A DNA stretch of 64,000 bases from Yersinia vastinensis (GCF_902726565.1 NZ_CACVAF010000008.1:124001-188000); one strand, 5' to 3'. Positions 1 to 9,220 are shown, numbered from the stretch's first letter. A program made the numbers and translations. The notes: generated by a model from the sequence alone, not told the origin.

Positions 1-1
1 G

Positions 2-442
2 CTGAACACTGCGGCAACGTTGTGGTGTTCAGCGGGAATCGGTGTGCTTTGTGGGCTAGGGCTGTATTGGAATGCCGTTGCTGCAACCGCTGTTATTCTA
101 TGTGCCAATATATTGCTCCGTGAAGCCGCGCAGCGGATTAATATGCAACCTCAGCAACAAGCTGTCGATTTAGCGGTTCGATATCGGATTCAAGTCACTT
201 GCGGTGCGGAAGATGAAGTTTTGGTGCGTACCTTGATTTTACAGGCACTAAATGGTGTGGCATTGCGGCTACAGTCACTTTGTAGTGCCGATATTGCAAG
301 ACCTGGCCAGTTAGAAGTCTGCGCTGAAATTATGGCAACGCCAGCAGAACAAAAAGAAATTGAAAGTATTGTTTGCCGCGTAAGTTTGGAGCGTAGCGTT
401 AGCTCTGTTCATTGGCGTATTGCGTCGGAATTGCCGGTTTAA
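2..442 (+). CDS. mgtC: MgtC virulence protein, C-terminal part (5' end outside window)
   Basis: Partial gene entering from the left edge; the frame is open from base 2. The visible 146 residues hold the end of a hydrophobic segment (GLYWNAVAATAVILCANILL) followed by the soluble ACT-like C-terminal domain typical of MgtC. Known role of the family: an inner-membrane protein needed for growth in low Mg2+ and inside macrophages, acting on F1Fo ATP synthase and phosphate uptake. The following gene is the Mg2+ ATPase mgtB, the classic mgtCB arrangement controlled by PhoPQ; no PhoP box is visible because the promoter is off-window. The family call rests on the C-terminal half and the neighbour. Confidence 0.85.
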   Translation: MNTAATLWCSAGIGVLCGLGLYWNAVAATAVILCANILLREAAQRINMQPQQQAVDLAVRYRIQVTCGAEDEVLVRTLILQALNGVALRLQSLCSADIARPGQLEVCAEIMATPAEQKEIESIVCRVSLERSVSSVHWRIASELPV

Positions 443-543
443 TCATATTAACTACTGATTTATTTAAGTGGTATGAAATTAGGTTATTTAATAAATATTT
501 GAATAATAAATAGCGCTAACCCATGTGGTAGTAAGGAGTTGTT

Positions 544-585
544 ATGGACGATCACCCCGAAGTTAACTCAATCAGCCGCTGCTGA
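544..585 (+). CDS. possible 13-codon leader peptide between mgtC and mgtB
   Basis: A 13-residue ORF (MDDHPEVNSISRC) begins five bases after a strong AAGGAG ribosome-binding site, far better than the site in front of mgtB. It lies in the mgtC-mgtB intergenic region and ends 104 bases before mgtB. Leader peptides and riboregulators are known in Mg2+ transport operons of enterobacteria, so translation of this ORF could couple to mgtB expression. No similarity to a named leader peptide is recognised; it may be fortuitous. Confidence 0.35.
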   Translation: MDDHPEVNSISRC

Positions 586-689
586 TAAAAATAAATACAA
601 TATTGGCAGCGCAATAATAGTTCGGCACATTTACCTCTCAATTATTGAGTGGGTAAGATCAGTGCATTCAGAATTAAATGAGATGCGTT

Positions 690-3389
690 ATGACCAAATT
701 TAAAAAGACAGCGACGAGTCGGAGCAATAATAAAAAACCTTTTACTATTGCATTAGAGGCTAAGAATAGCCTAGACCAAACTTTATCCAAGCTAAATGCA
801 AATTTTAATGGGTTAACTGAAGAAGATGCTAAAGAAAGGCTGGAATTATACGGTATTAATCAAGTTGCGCATGAGAAAGCACCTCCAGCATTAATTCAAT
901 TATTGGCTGCGTTTAATAACCCTTTTATTTTTGTTTTAATGATTTTGGCAATAATCAGTTTCTTCACTGATTATTGGTTGCCGCTACAAAGAGGTGAGGA
1001 GACGGATCTCGTTGGTGTTTGCATCATTGTGACGATGGTCATGATCAGTGGCTTGCTGCGCTTCTGGCAGGAATACCGCACCAATAAAGCGGCTGAAGCA
1101 TTGAAATCGATGGTGCGAACCACGGCAACAGTGTTACGTCGGAATAGCCATAGCGCTCAACCGGCAAAACAAGAAATTGCCATTAAGCAGCTTGTGCCGG
1201 GTGATATCATTTTATTATCTGCCGGGGACATGATTCCGGCTGATCTGCGACTGATTAAATCCAGAGATCTCTTTATTAGTCAGGCAATCCTGACGGGCGA
1301 AGCCATACCCATAGAGAAGTATGATGCAATGGGCGCAGTCACTCCGAAATCAGTTGATGCAGACGCTAGCAGTGAAAGTGAATTACTTGAACTGTCTAAC
1401 ATCTGTTTGATGGGAACTAACGTTGCCAGCGGAACGGCAATGGCAGTGGTGGTTGCCACTGGTGGGCAGACTTATTTCGGGTCGCTTGCTAAGTCGATTG
1501 TGGGTAATCGCGCTCAAACGGCCTTTGACCGTGGGGTTAATAGCGTCAGTTGGTTATTGATTCGTTTTATGTTGGTGATGGTGCCCATAGTCTTGCTGAT
1601 TAACGGCTTTACTAAAGGGGATTGGAGCGAAGCGGCGTTGTTTGCGCTTGCCGTTGCCGTCGGTTTGACGCCTGAAATGTTGCCTATGATTGTTAGTTCT
1701 AATCTGGCGAAAGGTGCGATAGCAATGTCGCGGCGAAAGGTGGTAGTTAAGCGACTCAATGCAATACAAAACTTTGGTGCGATGGATGTGTTGTGCACCG
1801 ATAAAACCGGGACTTTAACTCAAGACCGCATCATTCTTGAGCACCATCTGGATGCTCACGGTAATAATGATAGTAAAATATTGCAACTAGCTTGGCTTAA
1901 CAGCTTCCATCAAAGTGGTATGCGTAATTTGATGGATCAGGCAGTGATCAAATTTAGTCGTGGTAAACCCGAAATTGATGCTTTACGTCGCTTTAATAAA
2001 GTGGATGAGTTGCCATTTGATTTCATTCGGCGTCGTCTATCCATTGTGGTCAAAGATGAACAACAGCATCAACAATTGATCTGTAAAGGTGCCGTGGAGG
2101 AGATGCTCAGTATCTGCACCCATGTGCGAGAAGGAGAGGAAACTTATCCACTGGATGAGGCGCGTCGAACATCATTATTAGCACTGGCCACACAATATAA
2201 TGAAGATGGTTTTCGCGTTCTCTTGCTCGCTACTCGCGAGTTAGGGACTCAAGCCAGTGAGTTGCCGCTGAATATTCAGGATGAGCGTGATTTGGTTGTT
2301 CAGGGGGTGTTGACCTTCCTTGACCCGCCAAAAGAGAGTGCAGAAGCGGCGATTACGGCACTGCGGGAAAATGGCGTTGCTGTCAAAGTGTTAACTGGTG
2401 ATAACCCTATTATTACGGCCAAAATATGTCGTGATGTTGGGCTAGATCCCGGTGAGCCGTTGAGCGGTCGTGCAATTGAAAACATGGATGACGAGACACT
2501 GGCTCGTGAAGTGGAGTTGCGTACCGTGTTTACTAAATTGACGCCCCTGCAAAAATCACGAGTGCTGAAAATGCTGCAAAGCAATGGTCATACTGTTGGT
2601 TTTCTGGGGGATGGTATCAATGATGCTCCAGCATTGCGTGATGCCGATGTGGGTATTTCAGTTGATACTGGTACTGATATTGCTAAAGAGTCAGCCGATA
2701 TTATTTTGCTGGAAAAGAATTTAATGGTCCTAGAAGAGGGGGTCATTAAAGGCCGTGAAACATTTGGGAATATCATAAAATACTTGAATATGACGGCCAG
2801 TTCTAATTTCGGCAATGTATTCTCAGTATTGGTTGCTAGTGCATTTATTCCATTCTTACCTATGCTCGCCATCCATTTATTACTGCAAAATCTGATGTAT
2901 GACATCTCCCAGCTCTCTCTGCCCTGGGATAAAATGGACAAGGAGTTTTTACGTAAACCACGTAAGTGGGATGCGAAAAATATCGGGCGCTTTATGTTGT
3001 GGATTGGGCCAACATCCTCAATTTTTGATATTACAACCTTTGCGTTGATGTGGTTTGTTTTTGCCGCGAACAGTGTCGAACATCAGGCATTATTCCAGTC
3101 TGGCTGGTTTATCGAGGGTTTACTGTCGCAAACATTAGTCGTCCATATGTTGCGCACACAAAAAATTCCATTTATTCAAAGTACGGCAGCACTGCCTGTG
3201 TTATTGACCACCGGAATCATTATGGCCATCGGCATTTATATTCCGTTCTCCCCTTTGGGGACATTAGTCGGATTACAGCCGCTACCATGGCAATACTTCC
3301 CATGGCTGGTGGGTACGTTGGTCAGCTACTGTGTGGTGGCGCAACTGATGAAGCAGTTCTATATTCGCCGCTTCGGCAAATGGTTCTAA
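690..3389 (+). CDS. mgtB: Mg2+-importing P-type ATPase MgtB/MgtA
   Basis: P3B-type ATPase of the inner membrane that imports Mg2+ under Mg2+ limitation; very close to Salmonella MgtB along its whole length. Visible motifs: TGEA actuator loop (VGLTPEMLP in the membrane helix region), phosphorylation motif DKTGTLT near residue 371, nucleotide-binding domain with CKGAVEE, hinge TGDNP and GDGINDAPALRDADVG, then a C-terminal membrane domain of several helices. 899 residues from this ATG (MTKFKK); an in-frame ATG 12 bases upstream is also possible, neither having a strong ribosome-binding site. The N-terminal cytosolic part begins with a basic stretch as usual. It is the second gene of an mgtCB operon. 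Confidence 0.95.
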   Translation: MTKFKKTATSRSNNKKPFTIALEAKNSLDQTLSKLNANFNGLTEEDAKERLELYGINQVAHEKAPPALIQLLAAFNNPFIFVLMILAIISFFTDYWLPLQRGEETDLVGVCIIVTMVMISGLLRFWQEYRTNKAAEALKSMVRTTATVLRRNSHSAQPAKQEIAIKQLVPGDIILLSAGDMIPADLRLIKSRDLFISQAILTGEAIPIEKYDAMGAVTPKSVDADASSESELLELSNICLMGTNVASGTAMAVVVATGGQTYFGSLAKSIVGNRAQTAFDRGVNSVSWLLIRFMLVMVPIVLLINGFTKGDWSEAALFALAVAVGLTPEMLPMIVSSNLAKGAIAMSRRKVVVKRLNAIQNFGAMDVLCTDKTGTLTQDRIILEHHLDAHGNNDSKILQLAWLNSFHQSGMRNLMDQAVIKFSRGKPEIDALRRFNKVDELPFDFIRRRLSIVVKDEQQHQQLICKGAVEEMLSICTHVREGEETYPLDEARRTSLLALATQYNEDGFRVLLLATRELGTQASELPLNIQDERDLVVQGVLTFLDPPKESAEAAITALRENGVAVKVLTGDNPIITAKICRDVGLDPGEPLSGRAIENMDDETLAREVELRTVFTKLTPLQKSRVLKMLQSNGHTVGFLGDGINDAPALRDADVGISVDTGTDIAKESADIILLEKNLMVLEEGVIKGRETFGNIIKYLNMTASSNFGNVFSVLVASAFIPFLPMLAIHLLLQNLMYDISQLSLPWDKMDKEFLRKPRKWDAKNIGRFMLWIGPTSSIFDITTFALMWFVFAANSVEHQALFQSGWFIEGLLSQTLVVHMLRTQKIPFIQSTAALPVLLTTGIIMAIGIYIPFSPLGTLVGLQPLPWQYFPWLVGTLVSYCVVAQLMKQFYIRRFGKWF

Positions 3390-3419
3390 CTGTTTTTATT
3401 CACGATTTAATATAACTAA

Positions 3420-3439
3420 CCGGGGCCATCTGGCCCCGG
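3420..3439. terminator. GC-rich hairpin between convergent mgtB and curA
   Basis: Perfect 9-bp inverted repeat (CCGGGGCCA / TGGCCCCGG) with a minimal loop, 31 bases after the mgtB stop and 28 bases before the curA stop. A loose T-rich stretch (ACTTATTTTT) follows on the + strand. It probably serves as a shared terminator for the two convergent genes. Confidence 0.6.
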
Positions 3440-3466
3440 GATAATAAAACTTATTTTTAGTGCGGG

Positions 3467-4501
3467 TTATTCGCTACTGACGCGAATCACCAACTTGCCA
3501 AAGTTTTTGCCTGCTAGTAGGCCAATAAAGGCTTGTGGCGCATTCTCTAGCCCATCGACCAAATCTTCTCTGAATTTGATTTTTCCTTGATCGACCCACT
3601 GTGTCATTTGCTGCAGGAATTCATCAAAATGTGGGGCATAGTCATCAAAAATGATAAATCCTTGCATCCGAATCCGTTTGCGCAAAATGATGCTCTGTAG
3701 CAGTGGCAAACGATCAGGGCCAGTAGGTAATTCTGTGTCGTTATAACGGGCAATAAGACCACAAACCGGAATGCGGGCGCGTGGATTCAGTAATGGCAAT
3801 ACGGCATCAAAGACGGCTCCGCCGACATTTTCATAATAGATATCAATACCTTTTGCGCAATTTTTTTCCAGTTGCTGCGCGAAATCTGTTGCACGGTGAT
3901 CAAGGCAGGCGTCGAAGCCCAATTCCTCGACCACATAACGACATTTCTCAGCACCCCCAGCAATACCAATAACGTGGCATCCTTTCAACTTACCTATTTG
4001 CCCCACCACCGAACCCACCGCTCCGCTGGCTGCAGCAACGACTAATGTTTCACCGGTTTTAGGTTGACCAATATCCAGTAGCCCCATATAAGCGGTAAAA
4101 CCTGGCATACCCAGAACCCCTAAGAAACGGGAAGGATGGGCGAGTTGTGGCCCTAGATTGCGGATGCCCGCACCATCAGAGAGGGAATAGTCCTGCCAGC
4201 CGCTACTGGCCAAAACCCAATCACCAACTTGAAAGTCTGGATGTTTTGACGCTTCAACTCGTGAGACGGCACCTCCTACCATCACATCGCCAACTTCGAC
4301 AGGAGCGGCATACGATGGCGCATCACTCATCCGCCCACGCATATAGGGGTCAAGAGAGAGATAGCGAGTGCGGAGTAAAATTTGGCCTGCGGTAGGTTGC
4401 GGGATGGGCTGAATATCGAGTGTGAAATTCTTATCGATTGGTGTGCCATGCGGGCGCGAAGCCAACAGAATTCGGCGGTTATTAATTTTATCTTGTGGCA
4501 T
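3467..4501 (-). CDS. curA: NADPH-dependent oxidoreductase CurA (MDR family)
   Basis: Zinc-free medium-chain dehydrogenase/reductase of the leukotriene B4 12-hydroxydehydrogenase/CurA (YncB) type; the E. coli enzyme reduces curcumin and other enones with NADPH. 344 residues, full length. Visible landmarks: LSLDPYMRGRMSD near the N terminus, the Rossmann glycine motif AASGAVGSVVGQIGKLKG around residues 155-172, YYENVGG and the C-terminal GKNFGKLVIRV. It is a single gene, convergent with mgtB and separated from the next - strand gene by about 160 bases. The physiological substrate in this organism is unknown. Confidence 0.9.
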   Translation of the reverse strand: MPQDKINNRRILLASRPHGTPIDKNFTLDIQPIPQPTAGQILLRTRYLSLDPYMRGRMSDAPSYAAPVEVGDVMVGGAVSRVEASKHPDFQVGDWVLASSGWQDYSLSDGAGIRNLGPQLAHPSRFLGVLGMPGFTAYMGLLDIGQPKTGETLVVAAASGAVGSVVGQIGKLKGCHVIGIAGGAEKCRYVVEELGFDACLDHRATDFAQQLEKNCAKGIDIYYENVGGAVFDAVLPLLNPRARIPVCGLIARYNDTELPTGPDRLPLLQSIILRKRIRMQGFIIFDDYAPHFDEFLQQMTQWVDQGKIKFREDLVDGLENAPQAFIGLLAGKNFGKLVIRVSSE

Positions 4502-4658
4502 CAGGTTCCCTTACTTGTGAGGCATAAATCGGGATATTGAAAACGGTAGGTGCTGAAAAATCATAGTTGAACTCTTTACATTGGTTTCAGTTAATAGTGC
4601 GAAAGGCGCAGTCGTTTTATTCCGACAGGCGCCATATAACAAGGAAGAGGGCGATGAA

Positions 4659-5081
4659 TTAAAGGGGGACAATCAACACATCGACCGTGCTGGTATTAAT
4701 TAACCGGGCAGCAGAACAGGAGAATTTATTCATCAGGCTAGCACTGTGGTTACCACATATTACTAAATCAATATGATGTTGACGGCAAAAATACGCCAGA
4801 CTATCGGCGAATTCCCCATGAACAACACTTCTTTTTTCAATGGGATAATCTGAATTAACCGCTAGTTCTTCCATAAAAAGCTGAGCTTCTTCTTGTAAAA
4901 CAGAGCGTAAATCACCCAGCATCGGTGCGGCATAGCTACTGTACATTTCAGGTTCTGTTGTCAGCGTAATCAATGAAATTCGTCCATCATAGGGCCGAAC
5001 GATGGATACGGCTTTATTAACCAATCGTTGGCTATCAGGTGAAAGAGCAACTGCCACTAGCACATTCCTGTATCCCATCAT
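4659..5081 (-). CDS. uspC: universal stress protein UspC
   Basis: 140-residue UspA-superfamily protein, cytoplasmic. It aligns along its length with E. coli UspC (YecG): N-terminal NVLVAVALSPDSQRLV, central SLITLTTEPEMYSSYAAPML, and the HHIDLVICGNHS and VDVLIVPL strands. The C-terminal region lacks an obvious G-2x-G-9x-G(S/T) ATP-binding loop, as in other UspC proteins. It starts at the first of two adjacent ATGs, preceded by AGGAG. uspC stands divergent from flhDC in enterobacteria and in E. coli is linked to motility and osmotic stress, which supports the name here. Confidence 0.85.
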   Translation of the reverse strand: MMGYRNVLVAVALSPDSQRLVNKAVSIVRPYDGRISLITLTTEPEMYSSYAAPMLGDLRSVLQEEAQLFMEELAVNSDYPIEKRSVVHGEFADSLAYFCRQHHIDLVICGNHSASLMNKFSCSAARLINTSTVDVLIVPL

Positions 5082-5672
5082 TAGGCTCCTATAAGTACGG
5101 TGATACTTTAAAGGTTAGGGGATCGTATCTTTAAGAAATGAGAGATTAATCACACTTAGTAGTAGCAGGCAATAAAAGCTTTTAGAGCAGAGGGTTACTC
5201 AAAAAAATAGTAAAGGTGGTCGAAGTGAAACTTCTGTTTCAAACATTATTAATTAATTTTACTTACATTTGATTCACAAGGCCCTTGCAAAAATATGGAT
5301 ATGAAGCAAAGTTGAAAAAGTGTCTGATAAATATGTACAGAACATAGGAGTGAAACATGTGGTTACCTCTGTTGCCTTTTTTAATACGTCTTGTTGATTT
5401 TTCTAACAGTAAAAGGCAAATAGGTTAATAAATAATCGAAGGAATAACTTTTTGGCAAGCGCATAAATATTCGTTAAAACAAAATAGTTTCGGAAGGTTA
5501 TTTATAGCATTGTAGGGTAATAAAGTTTCATCTTAGACCTTCATGCTGATAATTTCGAGTTACGACAGATTTATGTACTGCTATTTTGCTTTAGGAATGC
5601 TTTTGTTCGAATTGATCTAAAAACACTAAGAATTGGGCCTATATCCTTAGTTTTTTAGCTCTTTTCTGACTT

Positions 5673-5714
5673 CTGCTCATTTTTTGATCATGCAATTGAT
5701 CAAAAAATGAGCAG
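5673..5714. repeat. 18-bp perfect inverted repeat upstream of flhDC
   Basis: CTGCTCATTTTTTGATCA is repeated in exact inverted orientation after a 6-base spacer (TGCAAT). The arms contain T6/A6 runs. It lies 35 bases upstream of the CRP site. It could be a transcriptional terminator protecting flhDC, a cruciform, or an operator for an unidentified dimeric regulator. No gene ends nearby on the + strand, which makes a simple terminator role less obvious. Confidence 0.85.
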
Positions 5715-5749
5715 TAAACGGAAAAAAGAACAACTTTATATTTTATTTT

Positions 5750-5765
5750 TGTGATTCGCGTCACA
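5750..5765. promoter_or_regulatory. consensus CRP (cAMP receptor protein) site of flhDC
   Basis: TGTGATTCGCGTCACA matches the CRP core TGTGA-N6-TCACA at every defined position. In E. coli, CRP activates flhDC from a site centred at about -71.5. Counting from this site predicts a start at about 5829, directly before the RcsAB-like palindrome, which reproduces the E. coli architecture. This implies catabolite control of motility. Confidence 0.85.
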
Positions 5766-5793
5766 TTACATTTAAAATGAATCACTAGTCACA

Positions 5794-5823
5794 TTGTATG
5801 TGCTAACGATTCGGGAGTAGAGT
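5794..5823 (+). promoter_or_regulatory. putative flhDC promoter
   Basis: TTGTAT and TAGAGT are separated by 18 bases. The position is chosen mainly because it agrees with the spacing to the CRP site (centre about 71 bases upstream of the predicted start) and to the RcsAB-like box just downstream. The -35 match is weak, as expected for a CRP-activated promoter. Confidence 0.45.
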
Positions 5824-5832
5824 TGGGCCTCT

Positions 5833-5848
5833 TTAGGATTAATCCTAA
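5833..5848. promoter_or_regulatory. RcsAB-type box downstream of flhDC start
   Basis: TTAGGATTAATCCTAA is a perfect 16-bp palindrome matching the RcsAB box pattern (TAAGAAT/ATTCCTA-like). In E. coli the RcsAB box lies at about +4 to +18 of flhDC and represses it; here the palindrome begins at about +4 relative to the start predicted from the CRP site. It links envelope stress (Rcs phosphorelay) to motility. Confidence 0.7.
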
Positions 5849-6093
5849 TATTTTGTAAGAAAAGTTTCATGGCGCAGGTGCAATATCAGAGCAGCATAAA
5901 GTTCAACTGCCAAACCAGTGACATGCTATCTCATACCGAAATGGTATTTTTGTAATGTAACACCAGTAGGCTTTAATTACTTTTAGTTCTATAGGTTCTA
6001 ATTAACTGTATAACGGGAAGGATCCCTGGTCTTGGGTGAGGAGTACTATCATCCAACTTATGTTTTAAAACATAATCAGTCGGGATGTATAAA

Positions 6094-6444
6094 ATGAGTA
6101 CGTCTGAATTACTCAAGCATATTTATGATATTAATTTGTCCTACTTGCTTTTAGCACAACGCTTAATTAACGATGAGAAAGCCTCAGCGATGTTTCGTCT
6201 GGGTATTACCGATACCATGGCTGACACATTATCGCAGTTAACTTTACCGCAGATGGTTAAATTAGCTGAGACTAACCAATTAGTCTGCCATTTCCGTTTT
6301 AGCGATCACAATACTATTCATCATCTGACGAAAGAATCTCGTGTGGATGACTTGCAGCAAATTCATACCGGGATTTTATTGTCGAGCCACTTACTCCACG
6401 AGCTATCGTTAAAAGACGGTAGTGCGCCTAAGAAAAGAGCATGA
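6094..6444 (+). CDS. flhD: flagellar master regulator FlhD
   Basis: 116 residues, homologous to E. coli FlhD ([50 protein letters not shown]). With FlhC it forms the heterohexameric activator of class 2 flagellar operons. The ATG at 6094 is preferred over the in-frame ATG at 6085 because the family starts at this position and GGGA sits 8 bases upstream. The gene is intact, unlike the frameshifted flhD of Y. pestis. It is followed three bases later by flhC; the leader of about 260 bases leaves room for CsrA or sRNA control. Confidence 0.97.
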   Translation: MSTSELLKHIYDINLSYLLLAQRLINDEKASAMFRLGITDTMADTLSQLTLPQMVKLAETNQLVCHFRFSDHNTIHHLTKESRVDDLQQIHTGILLSSHLLHELSLKDGSAPKKRA

Positions 6445-6447
6445 CTG

Positions 6448-7029
6448 ATGGTTGAGAAAAGTATTGTCCAGGAAGCCAAAGACATTCATTTGGCAATGGA
6501 GTTGATAACTTTAGGTGCACGCTTGCAGATGCTTGAAAGCGAAACGCAACTCAGCCGGGGGCGTTTAATTAAGCTCTACAAAGAGCTGAGAGGCAGTCCA
6601 CCACCTAAAGGCATGTTACCGTTTTCGACCGATTGGTTCATGACCTGGGAACAGAATATCCATTCATCGATGTTTTATAACGCCTATAGCTTCTTGCTAA
6701 AAAGCGGGCAATGCACCGGTGTTGAGGCCGTTATTAAGGCTTATCGTCTTTACCTCGAACAGTGTCCAGATCAGTCTGGGATACCGCCATTGCTGGCGTT
6801 AACCCGTGCCTGGACATTGGTTCGATTCGTTGACAGTGGTATGTTGCAACTTTCTGGTTGCAACTGCTGCGGTGGGACTTTTATCACCCATGCGCACCAG
6901 CCGCGAAACAGCTTTGTTTGCAGTCTTTGCCAACCACCTTCCCGCGCAGTAAAAAAACGTAAACTTTCTCCGCAATCTGCCGATATAACTTCACAACTGC
7001 TGGATGAGCAGGTTAGACGCGCAGTTTGA
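6448..7029 (+). CDS. flhC: flagellar master regulator FlhC
   Basis: 193 residues, full-length partner of FlhD. The C-terminal zinc site is visible as C-x2-C ... C-x2-C (GCNCCGG and VCSLCQ, about residues 138-161), which is needed for DNA binding. It is translated directly after flhD, which supports fixed stoichiometry. The complex activates flhBA, flgA, flgB, flgMN, fliA, fliE, fliF and fliL-type promoters in the family. Confidence 0.97.
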   Translation: MVEKSIVQEAKDIHLAMELITLGARLQMLESETQLSRGRLIKLYKELRGSPPPKGMLPFSTDWFMTWEQNIHSSMFYNAYSFLLKSGQCTGVEAVIKAYRLYLEQCPDQSGIPPLLALTRAWTLVRFVDSGMLQLSGCNCCGGTFITHAHQPRNSFVCSLCQPPSRAVKKRKLSPQSADITSQLLDEQVRRAV

Positions 7030-7054
7030 GTTTCTTTGAGTTGTCAGCATTTTT

Positions 7055-7090
7055 GGTTACAGCCGCGGTATGGATACCGTTTCTGTAACC
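7055..7090. repeat. two-part hairpin between flhC and motA
   Basis: GGTTACAG pairs with CTGTAACC (8 bp), a 3x3 internal loop follows, then CGGTA pairs with TACCG around a 4-base loop. No T-run follows, so it is not a standard terminator. It may be a degenerate small palindromic repeat or an RNA structure separating flhDC from motA expression. Confidence 0.6.
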
Positions 7091-7165
7091 CATTAATGGC
7101 AATCAGGGTACTCAAAGGGTGCTAACGCCTCACCTTCCACCCACACACTTTGCTAAGGATATCGC

Positions 7166-8053
7166 GTGTTAGTTATTTTGGGTTATATCGTGGTCTTAGG
7201 TGCGGTTTTTGGCGGCTACATCATTGTTGGTGGTCACCTGGGCGCACTATATCAACCGGCTGAATTTTTAATTATCGGCGGGGCAGGTATCGGCGCGTTT
7301 ATTGTGGGTAACAATGGTAAAGCGATAAAAGCCACAATGAAGGCCATGCCTAAATTGATGCGCCGCTCTAAATATAACAAAGTTTTATATATGGACTTAA
7401 TGGCGCTGCTTTACCGCTTATTAGCGAAATCTCGTCAACAAGGAATGCTCTCACTGGAGCGTGATATAGAAAGTCCATTAGAAAGTGAAATTTTCTCTAA
7501 TTATCCGAGGATTTTGGCCGATAAGCTATTAGTAGAATTTATTACAGACTATTTACGGTTAATTGTCAGCGGGAATATGAACGCTTTTGAAATTGAAGCG
7601 CTGATGGATGAAGAAATTGAAACTCACGAGCAGGAATGTGAAGTGCCAGCCGGCAGTTTGATGATGGTAGGGGATTCTTTACCCGCATTCGGCATTGTTG
7701 CTGCGGTTATGGGGGTCGTCCATGCACTGGCTTCCGCAGACCGACCCGCAGCAGAACTTGGCGCGCTAATTGCTCATGCAATGGTGGGAACATTCTTAGG
7801 TATTTTGCTGGCATATGGGTTTATCTCGCCTTTGGCAACTTTGTTACGTCAACAAAGTGCAGAAACGACCAAAATGATGCAATGCATCAAAGTTACTCTG
7901 CTTTCTAGCTTGAATGGATATGCGCCACAAATTGCAGTGGAATTTGGTCGTAAAACACTCTACACCACTGAGCGTCCATCGTTCATTGAGCTGGAAGAGC
8001 ACGTGCGCAGAGTGAAAGCTCCGGCACCGCAAGCGACAGAAGAGGACGCATGA
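7166..8053 (+). CDS. motA: flagellar motor stator protein MotA
   Basis: 295-residue inner-membrane protein forming the MotA5MotB2 proton-driven stator. Four membrane helices are visible (about 3-25, 34-50, 170-190, 200-220). Known functional residues are present: the charged loop [13 protein letters not shown] (Arg90 and Glu98 equivalents) and the prolines in GDSLPAFG and ISPLATL. It starts at GTG, as in E. coli, after AAGGA. It overlaps motB by ATGA, implying translational coupling. I find no convincing sigma-28 promoter immediately upstream. Confidence 0.97.
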   Translation: MLVILGYIVVLGAVFGGYIIVGGHLGALYQPAEFLIIGGAGIGAFIVGNNGKAIKATMKAMPKLMRRSKYNKVLYMDLMALLYRLLAKSRQQGMLSLERDIESPLESEIFSNYPRILADKLLVEFITDYLRLIVSGNMNAFEIEALMDEEIETHEQECEVPAGSLMMVGDSLPAFGIVAAVMGVVHALASADRPAAELGALIAHAMVGTFLGILLAYGFISPLATLLRQQSAETTKMMQCIKVTLLSSLNGYAPQIAVEFGRKTLYTTERPSFIELEEHVRRVKAPAPQATEEDA

Positions 8054-9210
8054 AGCATCAGAACCACCCCGTTATTCTGGTCAAAAAGCGCAAAGCCAAA
8101 CACGGCGGAGCCCATCATGGCGGGTCATGGAAAATCGCTTACGCTGACTTTATGACAGCGATGATGGCCTTCTTCCTGGTGATGTGGTTGCTTTCGGTTT
8201 CCAGCCCACAAGAGCTGACGCAAATTGCAGAATATTTTCGTACACCGCTGAAAGTGGCACTGACCAGTGGTGATAAAAGCAGTTCCAGTACCAGCCCAAT
8301 TCCTGGCGGGGGCGATGACCCAACGCAGCAAGTGGGTGAGGTGCGTAAGCACATTGATTCAGAAGAAAGTCGGAAAGAAGAGTATCGACTCAATAAGTTA
8401 CGGGAAAAGTTGGATCAGCTTATTGAGTCTGACCCAAGACTGAGAGCGTTACGGCCACATTTGCTGATTAACATGATGGACGAAGGGCTGAGAATTCAGA
8501 TTATCGATAGCCAAAATCGGCCAATGTTCAAGATGGGGAGTGCACAGGTTGAGCCATATATGCGCGATATTTTGCGTGCAATCGCCCCTATTTTGAATGA
8601 CATCCCAAACAAAATCAGTCTTTCCGGCCACACCGATGACTTGCCGTATGCCACAGGCGAACGGGGCTACAGCAACTGGGAGCTATCAGCAGATCGCGCT
8701 AATGCGTCGCGACGTGAATTGCTCGCCGGTGGTTTAGATGAAGGCAAAGTATTACGCGTGGTTGGAATGGCCTCGACGATGCGGCTAAAAGAGCAAGCTT
8801 CAGATGATCCGGTTAACCGCCGCATCAGTATCTTGGTGCTGAACAAACAGACTCAACACGACATTGAGCATGAGAATTTAGATAACAAAGCGCTGGATAT
8901 CGAAAAAGCGGAGAGCTTGAAGCAGATTGATTCTACTGGCACAACACCAGCGGTGACATCGCCCGGTGTTACAGCAACGAAGAGTGCAGCCGCATCAACA
9001 GAACAATCGGTGACGACGAGTTCAGTCTCCGTACCCGCAGCCGCCGCAACGGAACCTGTAAAAGCGGCCGTTTTGCCAGCAACAGCACCACAAATACAAC
9101 AATCGAGCACGGAGAACACGACTCCGGTTACCCGCGGACCAACGACATCGTTGCCAGCGGCACCGGCAAGTGATGCACCGGTCTCTCCGACAAGCCGCGA
9201 CGCACAGTAG
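8050..9210 (+). CDS. motB: flagellar motor stator protein MotB with long C-terminal tail
   Basis: Stator subunit: short cytosolic basic N terminus, one membrane helix carrying the proton-carrying Asp33 ([11 protein letters not shown]), a plug region and the OmpA-like peptidoglycan-binding domain ([12 protein letters not shown] ... [13 protein letters not shown] ... RRISILVLN). 386 residues, about 75 more than E. coli MotB; the extra is an Ala/Ser/Thr/Pro-rich low-complexity tail after about residue 290. It overlaps motA (ATGA) and is followed by cheA within 11 bases. The tail probably lies in the periplasm and may be dispensable. Confidence 0.96.
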   Translation: MKHQNHPVILVKKRKAKHGGAHHGGSWKIAYADFMTAMMAFFLVMWLLSVSSPQELTQIAEYFRTPLKVALTSGDKSSSSTSPIPGGGDDPTQQVGEVRKHIDSEESRKEEYRLNKLREKLDQLIESDPRLRALRPHLLINMMDEGLRIQIIDSQNRPMFKMGSAQVEPYMRDILRAIAPILNDIPNKISLSGHTDDLPYATGERGYSNWELSADRANASRRELLAGGLDEGKVLRVVGMASTMRLKEQASDDPVNRRISILVLNKQTQHDIEHENLDNKALDIEKAESLKQIDSTGTTPAVTSPGVTATKSAAASTEQSVTTSSVSVPAAAATEPVKAAVLPATAPQIQQSSTENTTPVTRGPTTSLPAAPASDAPVSPTSRDAQ

Positions 9211-9220
9211 AGGTGACACC

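Larger units (their letters stand above)
5082..6093. other. long regulatory region between divergent uspC and flhDC
   Basis: About 1 kb without a convincing gene; AT-rich, with short frames only. It contains an 18-bp perfect inverted repeat, a consensus CRP site, a putative promoter, a palindromic RcsAB-type box and a long flhD leader of roughly 260 bases. The first 500 bases next to uspC show no recognised element apart from A/T tracts, which may serve H-NS or LysR-type regulators; that part is inference. Confidence 0.7.

Noticed and set aside
6085-6093. Upstream ATG of flhD adding three residues
   Set aside because: The ribosome-binding site GGGA overlaps or abuts this ATG, and the family begins at the next ATG.
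7081-7140. Possible sigma-28 promoter upstream of motA (TCAAAGGG followed by GCTAACGCC)
   Set aside because: The -10 does not match GCCGATAA and the spacing is wrong; no support compared with the three better class 3 promoters in the window.
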